Shown piece by piece: positions 1 to 8,941 of a DNA stretch of 64,000 nt. The DNA is taken from assembly GCF_003054555.1 (NCBI RefSeq), contig NZ_CP026304.1, positions 2,418,001-2,482,000 on the forward strand, written 5' to 3'. The first letter of the stretch is position 1. Every line of letters starts with the position of its first letter. Source of the DNA: Streptomyces lunaelactis (GTDB taxonomy: Bacteria; Actinomycetota; Actinomycetes; Streptomycetales; Streptomycetaceae). The position numbers and the translations under genes were made by a program. The notes beneath the pieces are model-generated. The model worked only from the letters and a program-made list of their open reading frames with translations. It had not been told where the DNA came from and did no database searches.

Positions 1-332
1 TCGGACGAGGGCCAGACGGCGGTCACGGTGCCGTCGGGGCGGGCCTTGCGGGCGGCCTCGACCTGGGCGCCGAGCGGGAGGGTGCGGTCGCCGACCGGGA
101 CCTCCAGCTCATGGCTGTAGATGATCTTCTCGGCCTGGAAGGAGAGCGCGTAGAGCAGTCCGCTGGTGGCGGCGATGAGGAGCAGCGGGGCGATCAGCAG
201 GCCGGCGTAGAAGTGGAGCCGGAGTACGAGGGGCCGCAGGGAGCTCCAGGTCGATCCGGACCTGGTCTCGTCGGCTCTCTCGGGGCTCTGGGTGCTCTCG
301 GTGCTCTGGGACGGGGCGTCGTCAATGGCCAT
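1..332 (-). CDS. PepSY-associated membrane protein, 3' end outside window
   Basis: Only the first 110 codons are in the window; the gene runs off the left edge. After a hydrophilic Ser/Thr/Glu-rich N-terminus of about 32 residues comes LRLHFYAGLLIAPLLLIAA, the first membrane helix typical of PepSY-associated TM proteins (about residues 37-63), followed by an extracytoplasmic stretch starting FQAEKIIYSHELEVP. In this family the protein usually has four helices and extracytoplasmic PepSY modules and is often linked to metal (iron or copper) uptake or reduction. It lies 45 bp downstream of the His-rich membrane protein at 378-1001 on the same strand, so the two are probably one operon. The metal link is an inference. 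The ATG at 332 is the first in-frame start after the upstream gene. Confidence 0.75.
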   Translation of the reverse strand, partial: MAIDDAPSQSTESTQSPERADETRSGSTWSSLRPLVLRLHFYAGLLIAPLLLIAATSGLLYALSFQAEKIIYSHELEVPVGDRTLPLGAQVEAARKARPDGTVTAVWPSS

Positions 333-377
333 GGCTGTCCTAGGGAGTTGGCGTCGACATGGGGAGTCGGCCCCAGG

Positions 378-1001
378 TCAGACGGCTGCTCCGGGGGCCG
401 TGGCGAAGGGTGCGGGGAGCGCGGGCGGGCCGCGGCGCACGAGGGTGTGAGCGAGTACGACGCCGTGGAAGCGGGGGGTACGGGACCGGTGGCGTACCGG
501 GGGCCGTACGGCTTCGGGCAGCCGGACGGCCGTGAGCAGCAGCCGCAGCGGGGCGAAGGCGAGGGTGCCGATGGCCTGCGCGAGCCGGAAGAACGCGGCC
601 TCGCCGCGGGCCAGCCAGAGCGCGCAGACGGCGGCGGCGAGGAGGTGGGCGGCGAGCATGCCGGCGTCCGTGTCCATCGCCGTGGTGGCGGCTTCGTACT
701 GCTGGTACTGGTACTGGTGTTGGTGGTGCTCGGCGGACTGTCCGCCCGGTCCGGCTCCGGAGAAGATCAGATGCAGCGCGCCCTGGACGGCGAGCAGTCC
801 GGTGCCGATGGCGGGTACGCCACGGCGGCGCCCGCCCGCGAGCCAGCCGGCGGTCGCGGTCACCGCGAAGGCGGCGAGCAGCGCCGGGAGCGGAAGGTCA
901 TGAGCAGACATGGAGGAATGCCCCACGGCGGCCAAAGTCACGCACACCGCCGCGAAAAGCGCGGCCCGAAAGGCGCGTATCGGCGACCGGGCATCTGTCA
1001 T
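378..1001 (-). CDS. Multi-pass membrane protein with His/Gln/Tyr-rich loop
   Basis: 207 residues with four or five hydrophobic segments (about residues 8-28, 38-56, 62-82, 112-130, 142-158). Between the third and fourth lies a striking polar loop, EHHQHQYQYQQYEA, which could bind a metal. The C-terminus is basic and Pro/Ala-rich. The open frame extends further upstream, but that would run into the divergent SDR gene, so the ATG at 1001 (MTDARSPIRAF) was chosen; a GTG three codons upstream is also possible. It is the first gene of a probable two-gene operon with the PepSY protein. I do not recognise a named family; function unknown, metal handling is a guess from the loop and the neighbour. 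Confidence 0.6.
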   Translation of the reverse strand: MTDARSPIRAFRAALFAAVCVTLAAVGHSSMSAHDLPLPALLAAFAVTATAGWLAGGRRRGVPAIGTGLLAVQGALHLIFSGAGPGGQSAEHHQHQYQYQQYEAATTAMDTDAGMLAAHLLAAAVCALWLARGEAAFFRLAQAIGTLAFAPLRLLLTAVRLPEAVRPPVRHRSRTPRFHGVVLAHTLVRRGPPALPAPFATAPGAAV

Positions 1002-1116
1002 GGTCCGCACATGCTGCCATCCCGCGGCCGGATGCGGGAGAGGGGGCTCCTGTTCGGTTCGCCTGGCAGCAGAATCCCTGTCCCCGGTGGCGCATCGGCG
1101 GGCAGAGTCGGCAGGT

Positions 1117-2112
1117 ATGAGACTTCTGATTCTGGGGGGCACGGAGTTCGTGGGCCGTGCGGTGGTCGAGTCGGCCCTCGCGCGCGGCTGGGAGGTCACG
1201 GTGTTCCACCGCGGCCGCCACGAAGCACCGGCGGGTGTCACTGAACTGCTCGGCGACCGCACCGCGCCTGACGGCCTCGCGGCGCTGGCCGAGGGTACGT
1301 GGGACGTGATCGTCGACACCTGGTCGGCCGCGCCGTCGGCCGTACGGGATGCGGCCCGGCTGCTGGCGGGGCGGGCCGGTCGCTATGTCTACGTATCGAG
1401 CTGCTCGGTGTACGCCTGGCCGCGGGCGGTCGGCTACGACGAGACCGGCCCGGTGGTGGCAGGCTCGCCCGACGCGGGCGACGTCCCGTACGCGGAGGCC
1501 AAGCGGGGCGGGGAGCTGGCCGTGCTGGACGCCATCGGCGAGGCCCGCTCGCTGCTGGTGCGCGCGGGGCTGATCATCGGCCCGTGGGAGAACATCGGCC
1601 GGCTGCCGTGGTGGCTGGGGCGGGCGGCCCGGGGCGGCCCGATGCTGGCGCCTGGCCCGCGGGACACCCCGCTGCAGTACATCGATGTGCGCGACCTCGC
1701 GGAGTGGATGGTGGAGGCGGCGGAACGGGGTCTGAGCGGCCCGTACAACCTGGTGAGCGAGCAGGGCCACACGACGATGGGCGAGCTGCTGGAGCTGTGC
1801 GCGCGGGTCACAGGCTCCGCCGCAGAGCTGCGCTGGACGGCCGCGGAGAGGGTCCTGGCGGCGGGCATCGAGCCGTGGACGGAGCTCCCGATCTGGGTCC
1901 CGCGGGCGGAGCTGCCGGAGCTGCACAACGAGGTGTACGGCCTGAGTGCGGCGAAGGCGCTTGGGGCGGGGCTGAGTTGCCGGGGGGTCGGGGAGACGGT
2001 GACGGATACGTGGGCGTGGCTGCGGTCGATCGGAGGGGTGGCGCCGCGGCGGGGGGACCGGCCGGGTGTGGGGCTGGACCCGGCGGTCGAAGCGAAGGTC
2101 CTGGCGGGGTGA
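1117..2112 (+). CDS. NAD-dependent epimerase/dehydratase (extended SDR)
   Basis: 331 residues. The N-terminus MRLLILGGTEFVGRAVV carries the Rossmann dinucleotide-binding motif (GGTEFVG, residues 7-13), followed by a typical extended-SDR layout: SSCSVY strand (about residues 93-98), a Tyr-containing middle region, DVRDLAEWM (about 190), and a C-terminal substrate-binding part. The ATG at 1117 was chosen because the protein begins directly at the first beta strand; the longer upstream open frame lies over the divergent gene at 378-1001. Such enzymes act on nucleotide sugars or related substrates, but nothing nearby shows the substrate. Transcribed alone, convergent with the MMPL gene. Confidence 0.85.
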   Translation: MRLLILGGTEFVGRAVVESALARGWEVTVFHRGRHEAPAGVTELLGDRTAPDGLAALAEGTWDVIVDTWSAAPSAVRDAARLLAGRAGRYVYVSSCSVYAWPRAVGYDETGPVVAGSPDAGDVPYAEAKRGGELAVLDAIGEARSLLVRAGLIIGPWENIGRLPWWLGRAARGGPMLAPGPRDTPLQYIDVRDLAEWMVEAAERGLSGPYNLVSEQGHTTMGELLELCARVTGSAAELRWTAAERVLAAGIEPWTELPIWVPRAELPELHNEVYGLSAAKALGAGLSCRGVGETVTDTWAWLRSIGGVAPRRGDRPGVGLDPAVEAKVLAG

Positions 2113-2230
2113 GGGGCCGGGCCGCCTGCGGCGGGCCCACGCGGCGGGGCCGCATATCGGATGCAGCCCTACCCGCCCCTTCCCGTAACTGAGGGCTGCG
2201 CCCCCAGACCCCCGTACGGCCTTCGGCCGT

Positions 2231-2252
2231 GTCCTCAAACGCCGGACGGGCT
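2231..2252. repeat. Dispersed Streptomyces gene-end repeat, copy 1
   Basis: GTCCTCAAACGCCGGACGGG followed by CT, one arm of an element seen many times in this window at gene ends (6535, 15693, 22834, 27138/27178, 47950/47976, degenerate at 55364). Here it sits between the convergent SDR and MMPL genes and overlaps the MMPL 3' end: read on the minus strand it provides the last codons (SPSGV) and the TGA stop. Probable terminator-related repeat. Confidence 0.7.
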
Positions 2253-4385
2253 CAAGTTGCCCGGCGCCGGGACCTCCGCCTCGCCGTGGTCCATCCGCGG
2301 CAACCACCCCAGCCCCCTCGGCGTCCGCCAGTTCCGCTCCCCCAGCAGCGCCATCACCGACGGCAGCAGCACCATCCTGACGATCGTCGCGTCCAGCAGC
2401 ACCGCCGCCGCCAGGCCGACGCCCATCTGCTGCATGTCCTGCATGGACAGCGTCCCGAAGACCGCGAACACCGCCACCATGATCGCCGCCGCGCCCGTCA
2501 CCGCGCCCGCCGTGCGGCGGATGCCCTCGTTGATCGCGGCCCGCGTGTCCGTCCCCCGGTCACGCGCCTCGCGGATTCGCGACACCACGAAGACGTGGTA
2601 GTCCATCGAGAGACCGAACAGCACCACCAGGACGAACAGCGGCATCCAGCCCTCGATCGCGCCCACCGCCTCCGTACCGAGGGCCGAAGCCCCCCAGCCG
2701 TGCTGGAAGACCGCCACCATCACGCCGTAGGCCGCCGCCACCGAGAGCAGGTTGAGCAGGATCGACGTCACCGCGATGACGTACGACCTGAAGCAGAACA
2801 GCATCAGCAGGAACGTCACCGCCGTGATGAACGCGAACACCGGCACGATGCCGCGCTTCAACTGGTCGTTGAAGTCGACCGACTCGGCCAGCTCGCCGCC
2901 CACGAACACCTGGGCCCCCGTGCCGCCGAATGCCGCCGGCACCCGCTTGTCGCGCAGATCCGCCAGCGCGTCCTTGGAGGCGCTGTCGTTGCCGTTGCCC
3001 GCAAGCACCACCTCGATCTCCGCGACGTTCTTCGCCCGGTGCACGGTCACATCGGACGGGTCGAACCGCGCCAGCGCGCCCCGCATCCGCTCCGAGTCGA
3101 TGTCGTCCGCCTTGACGACGACGCGCGCCGGCTCAGGGCCGCCCGGGAAGGCCTCGGTGACCTTCTTGTACGCGACCGACAGCGACGCGTCCGAGCCGAA
3201 CTGCTTCTCCATCCCGAGCGATTCGGTCTTCATGCCCAGCGCCGGCGCGGCCAGCACCAGCAGCACCGCGACCGCCCCGAACGCGAACAGCTTCGGCTTC
3301 GCCAGGACGGGCCGCAGCACCGCACCCGCCACCGCGCCGCTCTCGTGCGCGCCCTTCTTGCCGCGCCGGTTCAGGAAGGGGATCCGGCCCGCGTCGATCC
3401 GGTCGCCCAGCCAGGCCAGCAGCGCCGGGAGCACCGTCACCGAGCCGAGCATCGCGATGAACACGACGATGATCGTGGCGAGCGCGAAGCCCTTGAAGAG
3501 CATCAGCCCGGACAGGAACATCCCGGCCATCGCGAGCATCACCGTCACACCGGAGACCAGGACCGCCCGCCCGCTGGTCGCGGCCGCGATCCGCAGCGCG
3601 GTCTCGGCGTCGTGCCCCGCGGCCCGCTCGTCACGCTCGCGCCGCAGATAGAACAGGCAGTAGTCCACGCCGACCGCGAGCCCCATCAGGAACATCACGG
3701 AGTACGTCGTCTGGAAGAGGTGCAGCTGGTGGCTGGCGAGCGACAGCAGCCCGAAGGCGGCCATGCACGCGGTCAGCGCGAGACCGACCGGCAGCAGCGC
3801 CGCGACCACGGCCCCGAAGGCGACCAGCAGAATGCCGAGCGCCAGCGGTACGGCGGTGAACTCGGCCCGCTGGAAGTCCTCGGAGAGCAGATCGCCGAGC
3901 CACTTCTCCGAGCTGGCCTGCCCGAACTGATGGATCTCGACGCCCTGTTGGGCCTTGCCCGTGTCCCGTACGGCGTCGAGCACGGGCTGCACCCGGTCCG
4001 CCGCCGTCTTCGAGTCGCCCTTGATCTGGAAGCGGATCAGCGCCTCCCTGCCGTTCTGGGAAGCGAGCGGCGGCTCGATCTTCTGCGCCTCGCCCGTCTT
4101 CCCGATCGCCTCGCTCAGCTCTGCCGCGGCGGCCTTCCAGCCGCCCGCCGTCCCGCTGCTGACCAGGACGAGCTCGCCGGCGGGCTGATCGAGGCGCGCG
4201 TCGTCGAGAATCTTCTGGGCCCGCGCGGAGTCGCCCGTGCCCTGCTCGGACGCGGACATCTCGACCATCCCGGATGCACCGCCGGCCGCCGTCGCCAGGA
4301 CGACGAAGAGAAGCCAGCCGATGATCGCCGTTCTGCGATGGTGTGCGCTCCACACACCCATACGTGCCGCGAGGTTACGCCTCAT
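2235..4385 (-). CDS. MMPL/RND-family transporter
   Basis: 716 residues, the usual size of actinobacterial MmpL-like proteins. The first helix is at about residues 19-36, then a large extracytoplasmic domain, a block of five or six helices containing GLAVGVDYCLF, a second extracytoplasmic domain, and a second helix block containing FGLSMDYHVFVVSRIREARDRG. The two [V/M]DY motifs in repeated helix blocks are the MMPL/RND signature and carry the proton-relay aspartates. Such proteins export lipids, pigments or drugs using the proton motive force. The ATG at 4385 (MRRNLAARMGVW) was chosen because the homologous part starts there and a GGGGGC stretch precedes it; the frame stays open to 4466. No regulator or substrate gene adjoins. 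The last codons and stop come from the repeat at 2231-2252. Confidence 0.88.
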   Translation of the reverse strand: MRRNLAARMGVWSAHHRRTAIIGWLLFVVLATAAGGASGMVEMSASEQGTGDSARAQKILDDARLDQPAGELVLVSSGTAGGWKAAAAELSEAIGKTGEAQKIEPPLASQNGREALIRFQIKGDSKTAADRVQPVLDAVRDTGKAQQGVEIHQFGQASSEKWLGDLLSEDFQRAEFTAVPLALGILLVAFGAVVAALLPVGLALTACMAAFGLLSLASHQLHLFQTTYSVMFLMGLAVGVDYCLFYLRRERDERAAGHDAETALRIAAATSGRAVLVSGVTVMLAMAGMFLSGLMLFKGFALATIIVVFIAMLGSVTVLPALLAWLGDRIDAGRIPFLNRRGKKGAHESGAVAGAVLRPVLAKPKLFAFGAVAVLLVLAAPALGMKTESLGMEKQFGSDASLSVAYKKVTEAFPGGPEPARVVVKADDIDSERMRGALARFDPSDVTVHRAKNVAEIEVVLAGNGNDSASKDALADLRDKRVPAAFGGTGAQVFVGGELAESVDFNDQLKRGIVPVFAFITAVTFLLMLFCFRSYVIAVTSILLNLLSVAAAYGVMVAVFQHGWGASALGTEAVGAIEGWMPLFVLVVLFGLSMDYHVFVVSRIREARDRGTDTRAAINEGIRRTAGAVTGAAAIMVAVFAVFGTLSMQDMQQMGVGLAAAVLLDATIVRMVLLPSVMALLGERNWRTPRGLGWLPRMDHGEAEVPAPGNLSPSGV

Positions 4386-4604
4386 GGCGTTTTCGCCCCC
4401 AGAGGTAAGCGCCGAATAAGTCGAGTACGACGCTAGAAACCCGCGGGCTCGCGCCCCAACCGTCAAGGCCCCCTCCCGTGGAGCCGAAAGGCGAGCTCAC
4501 AGGGGTGGTGCCAGGTACACCCCCACACGGTGTCGGAGGCCAGTGCCGCCGCCCGTACGGTCCGGCCACACTGGTGCCCGAGACCGGACAACGAGGGGAA
4601 CCCC

Positions 4605-5873
4605 ATGAAGACGACGAAGGCACGCGATGCGGTGGTGGCCGGCGCACAGGGACTCGCGCTGGCGCTGATGGCGCTGGTCGGGTCGATCACAGCCTTCGTC
4701 CTGGCGGTGGTCTCCATCGCCCTCATCCCGATCGGTGTGGGTGTCCTCACCACACCCGCCGTACTGCACCTGGTGCGGGCACACGCCAACCAGCGGCGGC
4801 TGCTGGCGGCCCAGTGGTCGGCCGTACGTATTCCGGTGCCGTACCGCCCCTTCCCCTCAGACATGCGCACCGGCATCACCGGGCAGGTCGAGCGGTGCAC
4901 GCTGATGCTGAAGGATCCGGCGACCTGGCGCGACATGCAGTGGCTGCTGGTGGACATGACCGCGGGGGCGATCGTGGCGATCCTCCCGCCGGCGCTGATC
5001 CTGGAGGGCATCTTCGGACTGCTGCTCCTCGCCGGTCTGTGGCAGCCGATCGTCGAGGCGGACGGCACGTACTGGTATTCCTTCATACCGGTCGACGGAT
5101 GGGGCACGGCCGGTCTTGCCGCGCTGCTCGGAGTCGTCTGGATAAAGGTCGCGCTGTACGGCAACCAGTTCCTGATACGGACCCACTTCCGGCTGGCCGG
5201 CTCCGTACTCGCCCCGAACCGCGAGGTGGAGCTGGAGCAGCGCATCGGCCGGCTCACCGAGACCCGGCACGACGCCCTGGACACCTCGGCCGCCGAACTT
5301 CGCCGTATCGAGCGGGATCTGCACGACGGGGCGCAGGCCCGGCTCGTCGCCATGGGCATGAACCTGGGCACCATCGAGGCGCTCATCGAGAAGGACCCGG
5401 CACAGGCCAAGGAGCTCATCTCCAAGGCCCGGGAGTCCTCCGCCGAGGCGCTGACGGAGCTGCGCGACCTGGTCCGCGGCATCCACCCGCCGGTCCTGGC
5501 GGAGCGCGGCCTAGGCGACGCGGTCAAGGCCCTGGCGCTGCGGCTGCCGGTCAGGACCGAGGTGGAGGTGGAGCTTCCCGGCCGCGTCGAGGCCCCGGTC
5601 GAATCGGCGGCGTACTTCGCGGTCAGCGAGGCACTCACCAACGCGGTCAAGCACTCCGGCGCGGACCGGCTCTGGGTAGACGTGACGTACGCGGACGGCT
5701 CTCTGCGTATCGCGGTCACGGACAACGGCAAGGGCGGCGCCATGATCGGAACCGGCTCCGGCCTGAGCGGCATCGAACGCCGACTCGGTACATTCGACGG
5801 CGTCCTGGCCGTCAGCAGCCCCGCGGGCGGTCCCACCATGGTCACCATGGAGATCCCTTGCGCGTTGTCCTAG
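4605..5873 (+). CDS. Sensor histidine kinase, NarL/DesK type
   Basis: 422 residues. The N-terminal half has about four membrane helices (two near residues 12-50, two near 120-185) with no large sensor domain, so it probably senses a membrane signal. The HisKA_3 dimerisation domain contains RIERDLHDGAQARL with the phospho-acceptor His240. The HATPase_c domain follows with the N box EALTNAVKHSG (Asn346) and the G box DNGKGG. ATG at 4605 has GAGGGG just upstream. The stop overlaps the response regulator gene by 16 bp, so the two are translationally coupled and form a cognate two-component system. The signal is unknown. Confidence 0.92.
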   Translation: MKTTKARDAVVAGAQGLALALMALVGSITAFVLAVVSIALIPIGVGVLTTPAVLHLVRAHANQRRLLAAQWSAVRIPVPYRPFPSDMRTGITGQVERCTLMLKDPATWRDMQWLLVDMTAGAIVAILPPALILEGIFGLLLLAGLWQPIVEADGTYWYSFIPVDGWGTAGLAALLGVVWIKVALYGNQFLIRTHFRLAGSVLAPNREVELEQRIGRLTETRHDALDTSAAELRRIERDLHDGAQARLVAMGMNLGTIEALIEKDPAQAKELISKARESSAEALTELRDLVRGIHPPVLAERGLGDAVKALALRLPVRTEVEVELPGRVEAPVESAAYFAVSEALTNAVKHSGADRLWVDVTYADGSLRIAVTDNGKGGAMIGTGSGLSGIERRLGTFDGVLAVSSPAGGPTMVTMEIPCALS

Positions 5874-6505
5874 CCGAAGACCTGTTCCTGCTGCGCGACG
5901 GCCTGGTCCGCATGCTCGAGGCATTCGACTTCGAGATCCTGGCCGCCGTGGAGAGCGGGCCGGAACTCACCGAAGCGCTCGCGGAGCTGGAGCCGGACGT
6001 CGCCGTCGTCGACGTCCGGCTCCCGCCGTCCCACACGGACGAGGGCCTGCAGTGCGCGCTCGCGGCGCGGCGGGCCAGACCCGGGCTGCCGGTGCTCGTT
6101 CTCTCGCAGCACGTGGAGCAGTTGTACGCGCGTGAGCTGCTGGCCGACGGGAACGGCGGGGTCGGCTATCTGCTGAAGGACCGGGTCCTCGACGCGGAGC
6201 AGTTCATCGACGCGGTACGGCGGGTGGCGGCGGGAGGCACCGCGATGGATCCGCAGGTGATCTCCCAGCTACTGTCGCGACGGGCCCAGGACAAGCCGAT
6301 CGCCGGGCTGACCCCGCGTGAGCTGGAGGTCATGGAGCTGATGGCGCAGGGCCGCTCCAATGCGGCGATCGCGGGGCAACTGGTGGTCACCGAGCGGGCG
6401 GTGGCCAAGCACACCTCGAACATCTTCGCGAAGCTGGGGCTGCCGGTGTCGGACGACGACAACCGCCGGGTGCTCGCGGTGCTGGCGTACCTGGACCGCG
6501 GCTAG
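5858..6505 (+). CDS. LuxR/NarL-type response regulator, TTG start
   Basis: 215 residues: receiver domain (1-120) with acidic residues Glu7/Asp8, phospho-acceptor Asp52 in VAVVDVRLP and conserved Lys107 in YLLKD, then a LuxR-type helix-turn-helix (about 149-193, LTPRELEVMELMAQGRSN and AVAKHTSNIFAKLGL). No ATG exists in this frame near the start. TTG at 5858 gives MRVVLAEDLFLLRDG, exactly the expected start of a receiver, and GGAGA lies just upstream. It overlaps the end of the kinase gene by 16 bp. It receives the phosphate from that kinase and regulates unknown targets. Confidence 0.92.
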   Translation: MRVVLAEDLFLLRDGLVRMLEAFDFEILAAVESGPELTEALAELEPDVAVVDVRLPPSHTDEGLQCALAARRARPGLPVLVLSQHVEQLYARELLADGNGGVGYLLKDRVLDAEQFIDAVRRVAAGGTAMDPQVISQLLSRRAQDKPIAGLTPRELEVMELMAQGRSNAAIAGQLVVTERAVAKHTSNIFAKLGLPVSDDDNRRVLAVLAYLDRG

Positions 6506-6534
6506 CTGTTCCGGGGCCGTCCGGTGGCCGTGCT

Positions 6535-6556
6535 GTCCTCAATCGCCGGACGGGCT
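6535..6556. repeat. Dispersed gene-end repeat, copy 2
   Basis: GTCCTCAATCGCCGGACGGG plus CT, between the convergent response regulator (stop 6505) and GNAT gene (stop 6566). Same element as at 2231 with A to T at one position. Probable terminator-related repeat. Confidence 0.65.
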
Positions 6557-6565
6557 GGATTCTCC

Positions 6566-7099
6566 TCAGGCCTCGTACTCCGTGAGGTCGATCGCGTAGA
6601 CGCTCAGCAGGGAGCCGTACCGCGGGTGCGTCGTCTGCCGCTCCAGCTCCATGCCCAGCTTGTGCATCACGTTCTCGGACGCCTCGTGGCCGGTTCGCGC
6701 GATGCTGATCACGCGGTCCAGGCCACGGTCCTGGAGCGCGAACTCCAGTGTGGCGGCGGCGGCTTCGGACGCGTACCCCTGGCCCCAGAACTGCCGGCCG
6801 AGCCGCCAGCCGATCTCCACCGCGGGCAGCACCTCCGGCAGGAACTCGGGGACGGACAGGCCCACGAAGCCGATCAGTTCGCCCGAGGCGAGCAGCTCGA
6901 CGGCGAACAGGCCGAAGCCCTCGTCGTCCCACTCCTCCTCCCACCGCTCGATGGCCTCGGCCGTCTGGTCGAGGTCCTGCACCGAGCCGTCACCGATCCA
7001 CTCCATGACCTGCGGGTCCGCGTTGATCTCGGCCATCGGTACAAGGTCGTCGTCGTGCCAGCGGCGGAGGAGGAGTCGGGGAGTCTGGATCTCGGTCAT
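6566..7099 (-). CDS. GNAT acetyltransferase, RimJ/RimL type
   Basis: 177 residues. Begins MTEIQTPRLLLRRWHDDDL, the typical start of RimJ/RimL-like acetyltransferases (LxLRxWxxxD). The acetyl-CoA-binding part is present: IGWRLGRQFWGQGYASEAA (about residues 88-106), then DRVISIARTGHEASENVMHKLGM (about 120-143), the V-motif and S-N-x-x-S-like region. It transfers an acetyl group from acetyl-CoA to an amino group; protein N-terminus or small-molecule substrate unknown. ATG at 7099 was chosen; another at 7108 adds MGA. Convergent with the response regulator. Confidence 0.88.
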   Translation of the reverse strand: MTEIQTPRLLLRRWHDDDLVPMAEINADPQVMEWIGDGSVQDLDQTAEAIERWEEEWDDEGFGLFAVELLASGELIGFVGLSVPEFLPEVLPAVEIGWRLGRQFWGQGYASEAAAATLEFALQDRGLDRVISIARTGHEASENVMHKLGMELERQTTHPRYGSLLSVYAIDLTEYEA

Positions 7100-7218
7100 G
7101 GCGCCCATCCTGCCATCCCCACAGCCGTCCGACTTCAGCGCAATGCGCCGGGTTTACTCATGGAGATTTCTACGAATTCCAACGGCGGTTGAACACCCCA
7201 TGAGCCCCAGCCGTATTG

Positions 7219-7272
7219 GACGTCGCGCTTCTCCCTCTGCCGGGGAACGTCGCGCTTCTCCCTCTGCCGGGA
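7219..7272. repeat. 27-bp tandem duplication upstream of DUF1996 gene
   Basis: Two near-identical copies (7219-7245 and 7246-7272) sharing ACGTCGCGCTTCTCCCTCTG and CCGGG, ending 40 bp before the start at 7313. They lie in the leader or promoter region. Slipped duplication or a duplicated regulatory element; no known motif recognised. Confidence 0.8.
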
Positions 7273-7312
7273 CCCCCCTAACCCACACCCGGCAACGAAG
7301 CAGAGGAGTTCC

Positions 7313-8851
7313 ATGGGACGCAACAGAAAACGCTCGACGCTGGCGAACCGGGCGATAGTCGCCTCGGCCGCATTGATCCTGGGCGGGGGTGGACTGGTCG
7401 CGGTCAATACGTATGCCTCCGCAGGCGAAGGCTGGTCCTGGTCCGGCCAGCAGAACGAGCAGACGCAGAATCAGACAAAGGGCGCGGGACAGAACGTGTC
7501 CACCATCGACTGCCCCGAGGTCGCGAACGATCTGCCCGACGTCCCCGAACAGGCACGTCCGGAAGTCGACCGGGAACTGGCGGCGATGGACAGCCAGATC
7601 ACCGACGCGTACCAGAAGTTCGCGGATCAGAAGGAGCAGATCGAACAGGATCCCCAACTGGCCAATAACGCCATTCTGAATCCGCTGAAGGACAAGCGGC
7701 TGGCGAGCATCGACCGTATTTCCGTGTCCATCGGCCGGGCCGGCCAGCAGCCGAAGGGGCTTGATTCCCTCGCCCCCTGCGCTCTGCGCCCCGACGACAA
7801 CGTCAACGCCGGCGAAGGTGACAACGGCGGCGACGGACAAGGAGACGGACAGGACGGCAACGGCCAGGACGGCGGTCAGGATGACGGCCAGGGTGATGGT
7901 CAGGATGATGGCCAGAATGGCGGTCAGGACGACGGTCAGGGCAATGACCAGCGCGGGCAGGGCGGAAATGGGCCCGAAGCAGCCGACTTCGTCGACATCC
8001 AGTCCGTCGAGCCCAACGTCCAGCAGCCCCAGCAGCGCCGGGGCGGCTCCAGGGGATCGTTCGCCACGGCGTGCGGAACGAACGAGAACGGAAAGTTCAA
8101 TCCGGACAATGTCATCGTCGCGCCCGGTGTGAGCAATGGCGCGCACCATATGCACGATTACGTCGGCAACCAGGCGAATGACGCATTCGCCAGCGACGAC
8201 GATCTCGCGAACGGTGACACCACCTGCCAGAACGAGGGCGACAAGTCGACCTATTACTGGCCCGTCCTGCGACTGCAGAACGGACAGGCCGAGAACGACG
8301 CCAATGCGGACGGCGGTGGCAAGGACCAGAACGTCGGAGAGATCCAGACTCCGTCCGAGGTCACGCTGAATTTCGTCGGCAATCCGCGGAGCAAGGTCAC
8401 CGCCATGCCCCGATTCCTGCGGATCATCACCGGTGACGCCAAGGCATTGACCAACGGCGACGCGAACGCCAATGCCTCCTGGAGCTGCACCGGATTCGAG
8501 GACCGTCAGCTGAAGGACAAGTACCCGATCTGCCCCGAGGGCAGCCAGGTGGTACGCAGTTTCAAGTTCCAGAGCTGCTGGGACGGCCAGAACACCGACA
8601 GTGCGAATCACCGCACCCATGTGGCGTTCGCCGACGGCAACGGCAACTGCGGAAACGGATTCCAGGCGATCCCGCAGCTGGTGCAGCGGATCGTGTACGA
8701 CGTACCGCCGGGCCCCGGCTTCGCGGTCGACTCCTTCCCGGAGCAGCTGCACAAGCCGGTCACCGACCACGGTGACTTCATCAACGTCTTCGACGAGAAC
8801 CTGATGAACCAGGTGGTGAACTGCATCAACGGCGGCAAGAAGTGCACCTGA
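7313..8851 (+). CDS. Secreted DUF1996-domain protein
   Basis: 512 residues. A basic N-terminus and hydrophobic stretch (about residues 13-32) form a Sec signal peptide ending near TYASAG. Then a helical, Gln/Glu-rich region (33-155), a low-complexity Gly/Asp/Gln linker with repeated DDGQ/GGQ units (about 164-215), and a DUF1996 domain (about 222-505) with the hallmark [15 protein letters not shown] and several Cys residues likely to form disulphides. DUF1996 proteins are extracellular in fungi and actinomycetes; the enzymatic role is not established to my knowledge, and the conserved His cluster suggests a metal site. ATG at 7313 has GAGGAG 4 bp upstream. Single gene, followed by a strong terminator. 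Confidence 0.9.
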   Translation: MGRNRKRSTLANRAIVASAALILGGGGLVAVNTYASAGEGWSWSGQQNEQTQNQTKGAGQNVSTIDCPEVANDLPDVPEQARPEVDRELAAMDSQITDAYQKFADQKEQIEQDPQLANNAILNPLKDKRLASIDRISVSIGRAGQQPKGLDSLAPCALRPDDNVNAGEGDNGGDGQGDGQDGNGQDGGQDDGQGDGQDDGQNGGQDDGQGNDQRGQGGNGPEAADFVDIQSVEPNVQQPQQRRGGSRGSFATACGTNENGKFNPDNVIVAPGVSNGAHHMHDYVGNQANDAFASDDDLANGDTTCQNEGDKSTYYWPVLRLQNGQAENDANADGGGKDQNVGEIQTPSEVTLNFVGNPRSKVTAMPRFLRIITGDAKALTNGDANANASWSCTGFEDRQLKDKYPICPEGSQVVRSFKFQSCWDGQNTDSANHRTHVAFADGNGNCGNGFQAIPQLVQRIVYDVPPGPGFAVDSFPEQLHKPVTDHGDFINVFDENLMNQVVNCINGGKKCT

Positions 8852-8869
8852 CCGACTGAACGAACCGAC

Positions 8870-8902
8870 CGGAGCGGCCTCCCTGAGTGGGGGGCCGCTC
8901 CG
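8870..8902 (+). terminator. Strong hairpin after DUF1996 gene
   Basis: Arms CGGAGCGGCCTCCC (8870-8883) and its partner at 8889-8902 form a 14-bp stem with one G-T wobble and a short loop, 19 bp after the DUF1996 stop. It separates that gene from the convergent lipoprotein gene and probably serves both. Confidence 0.8.
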
Positions 8903-8941
8903 CTTTGCTCAGCCGGCCCCCCTCCCCAAGTAGCCGCGCGG

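Noticed and set aside
898-2307. 469-codon minus-strand frame opposite the SDR gene
   Set aside because: No domain, Arg/Pro/His-rich; the plus strand encodes a good Rossmann enzyme.
2229-4436. 735-codon plus-strand frame opposite the MMPL gene
   Set aside because: His/Arg-rich shadow; the minus strand has clear MMPL motifs.
7219-7272. CRISPR-like repeat
   Set aside because: Only two adjacent copies without spacers; simple tandem duplication.
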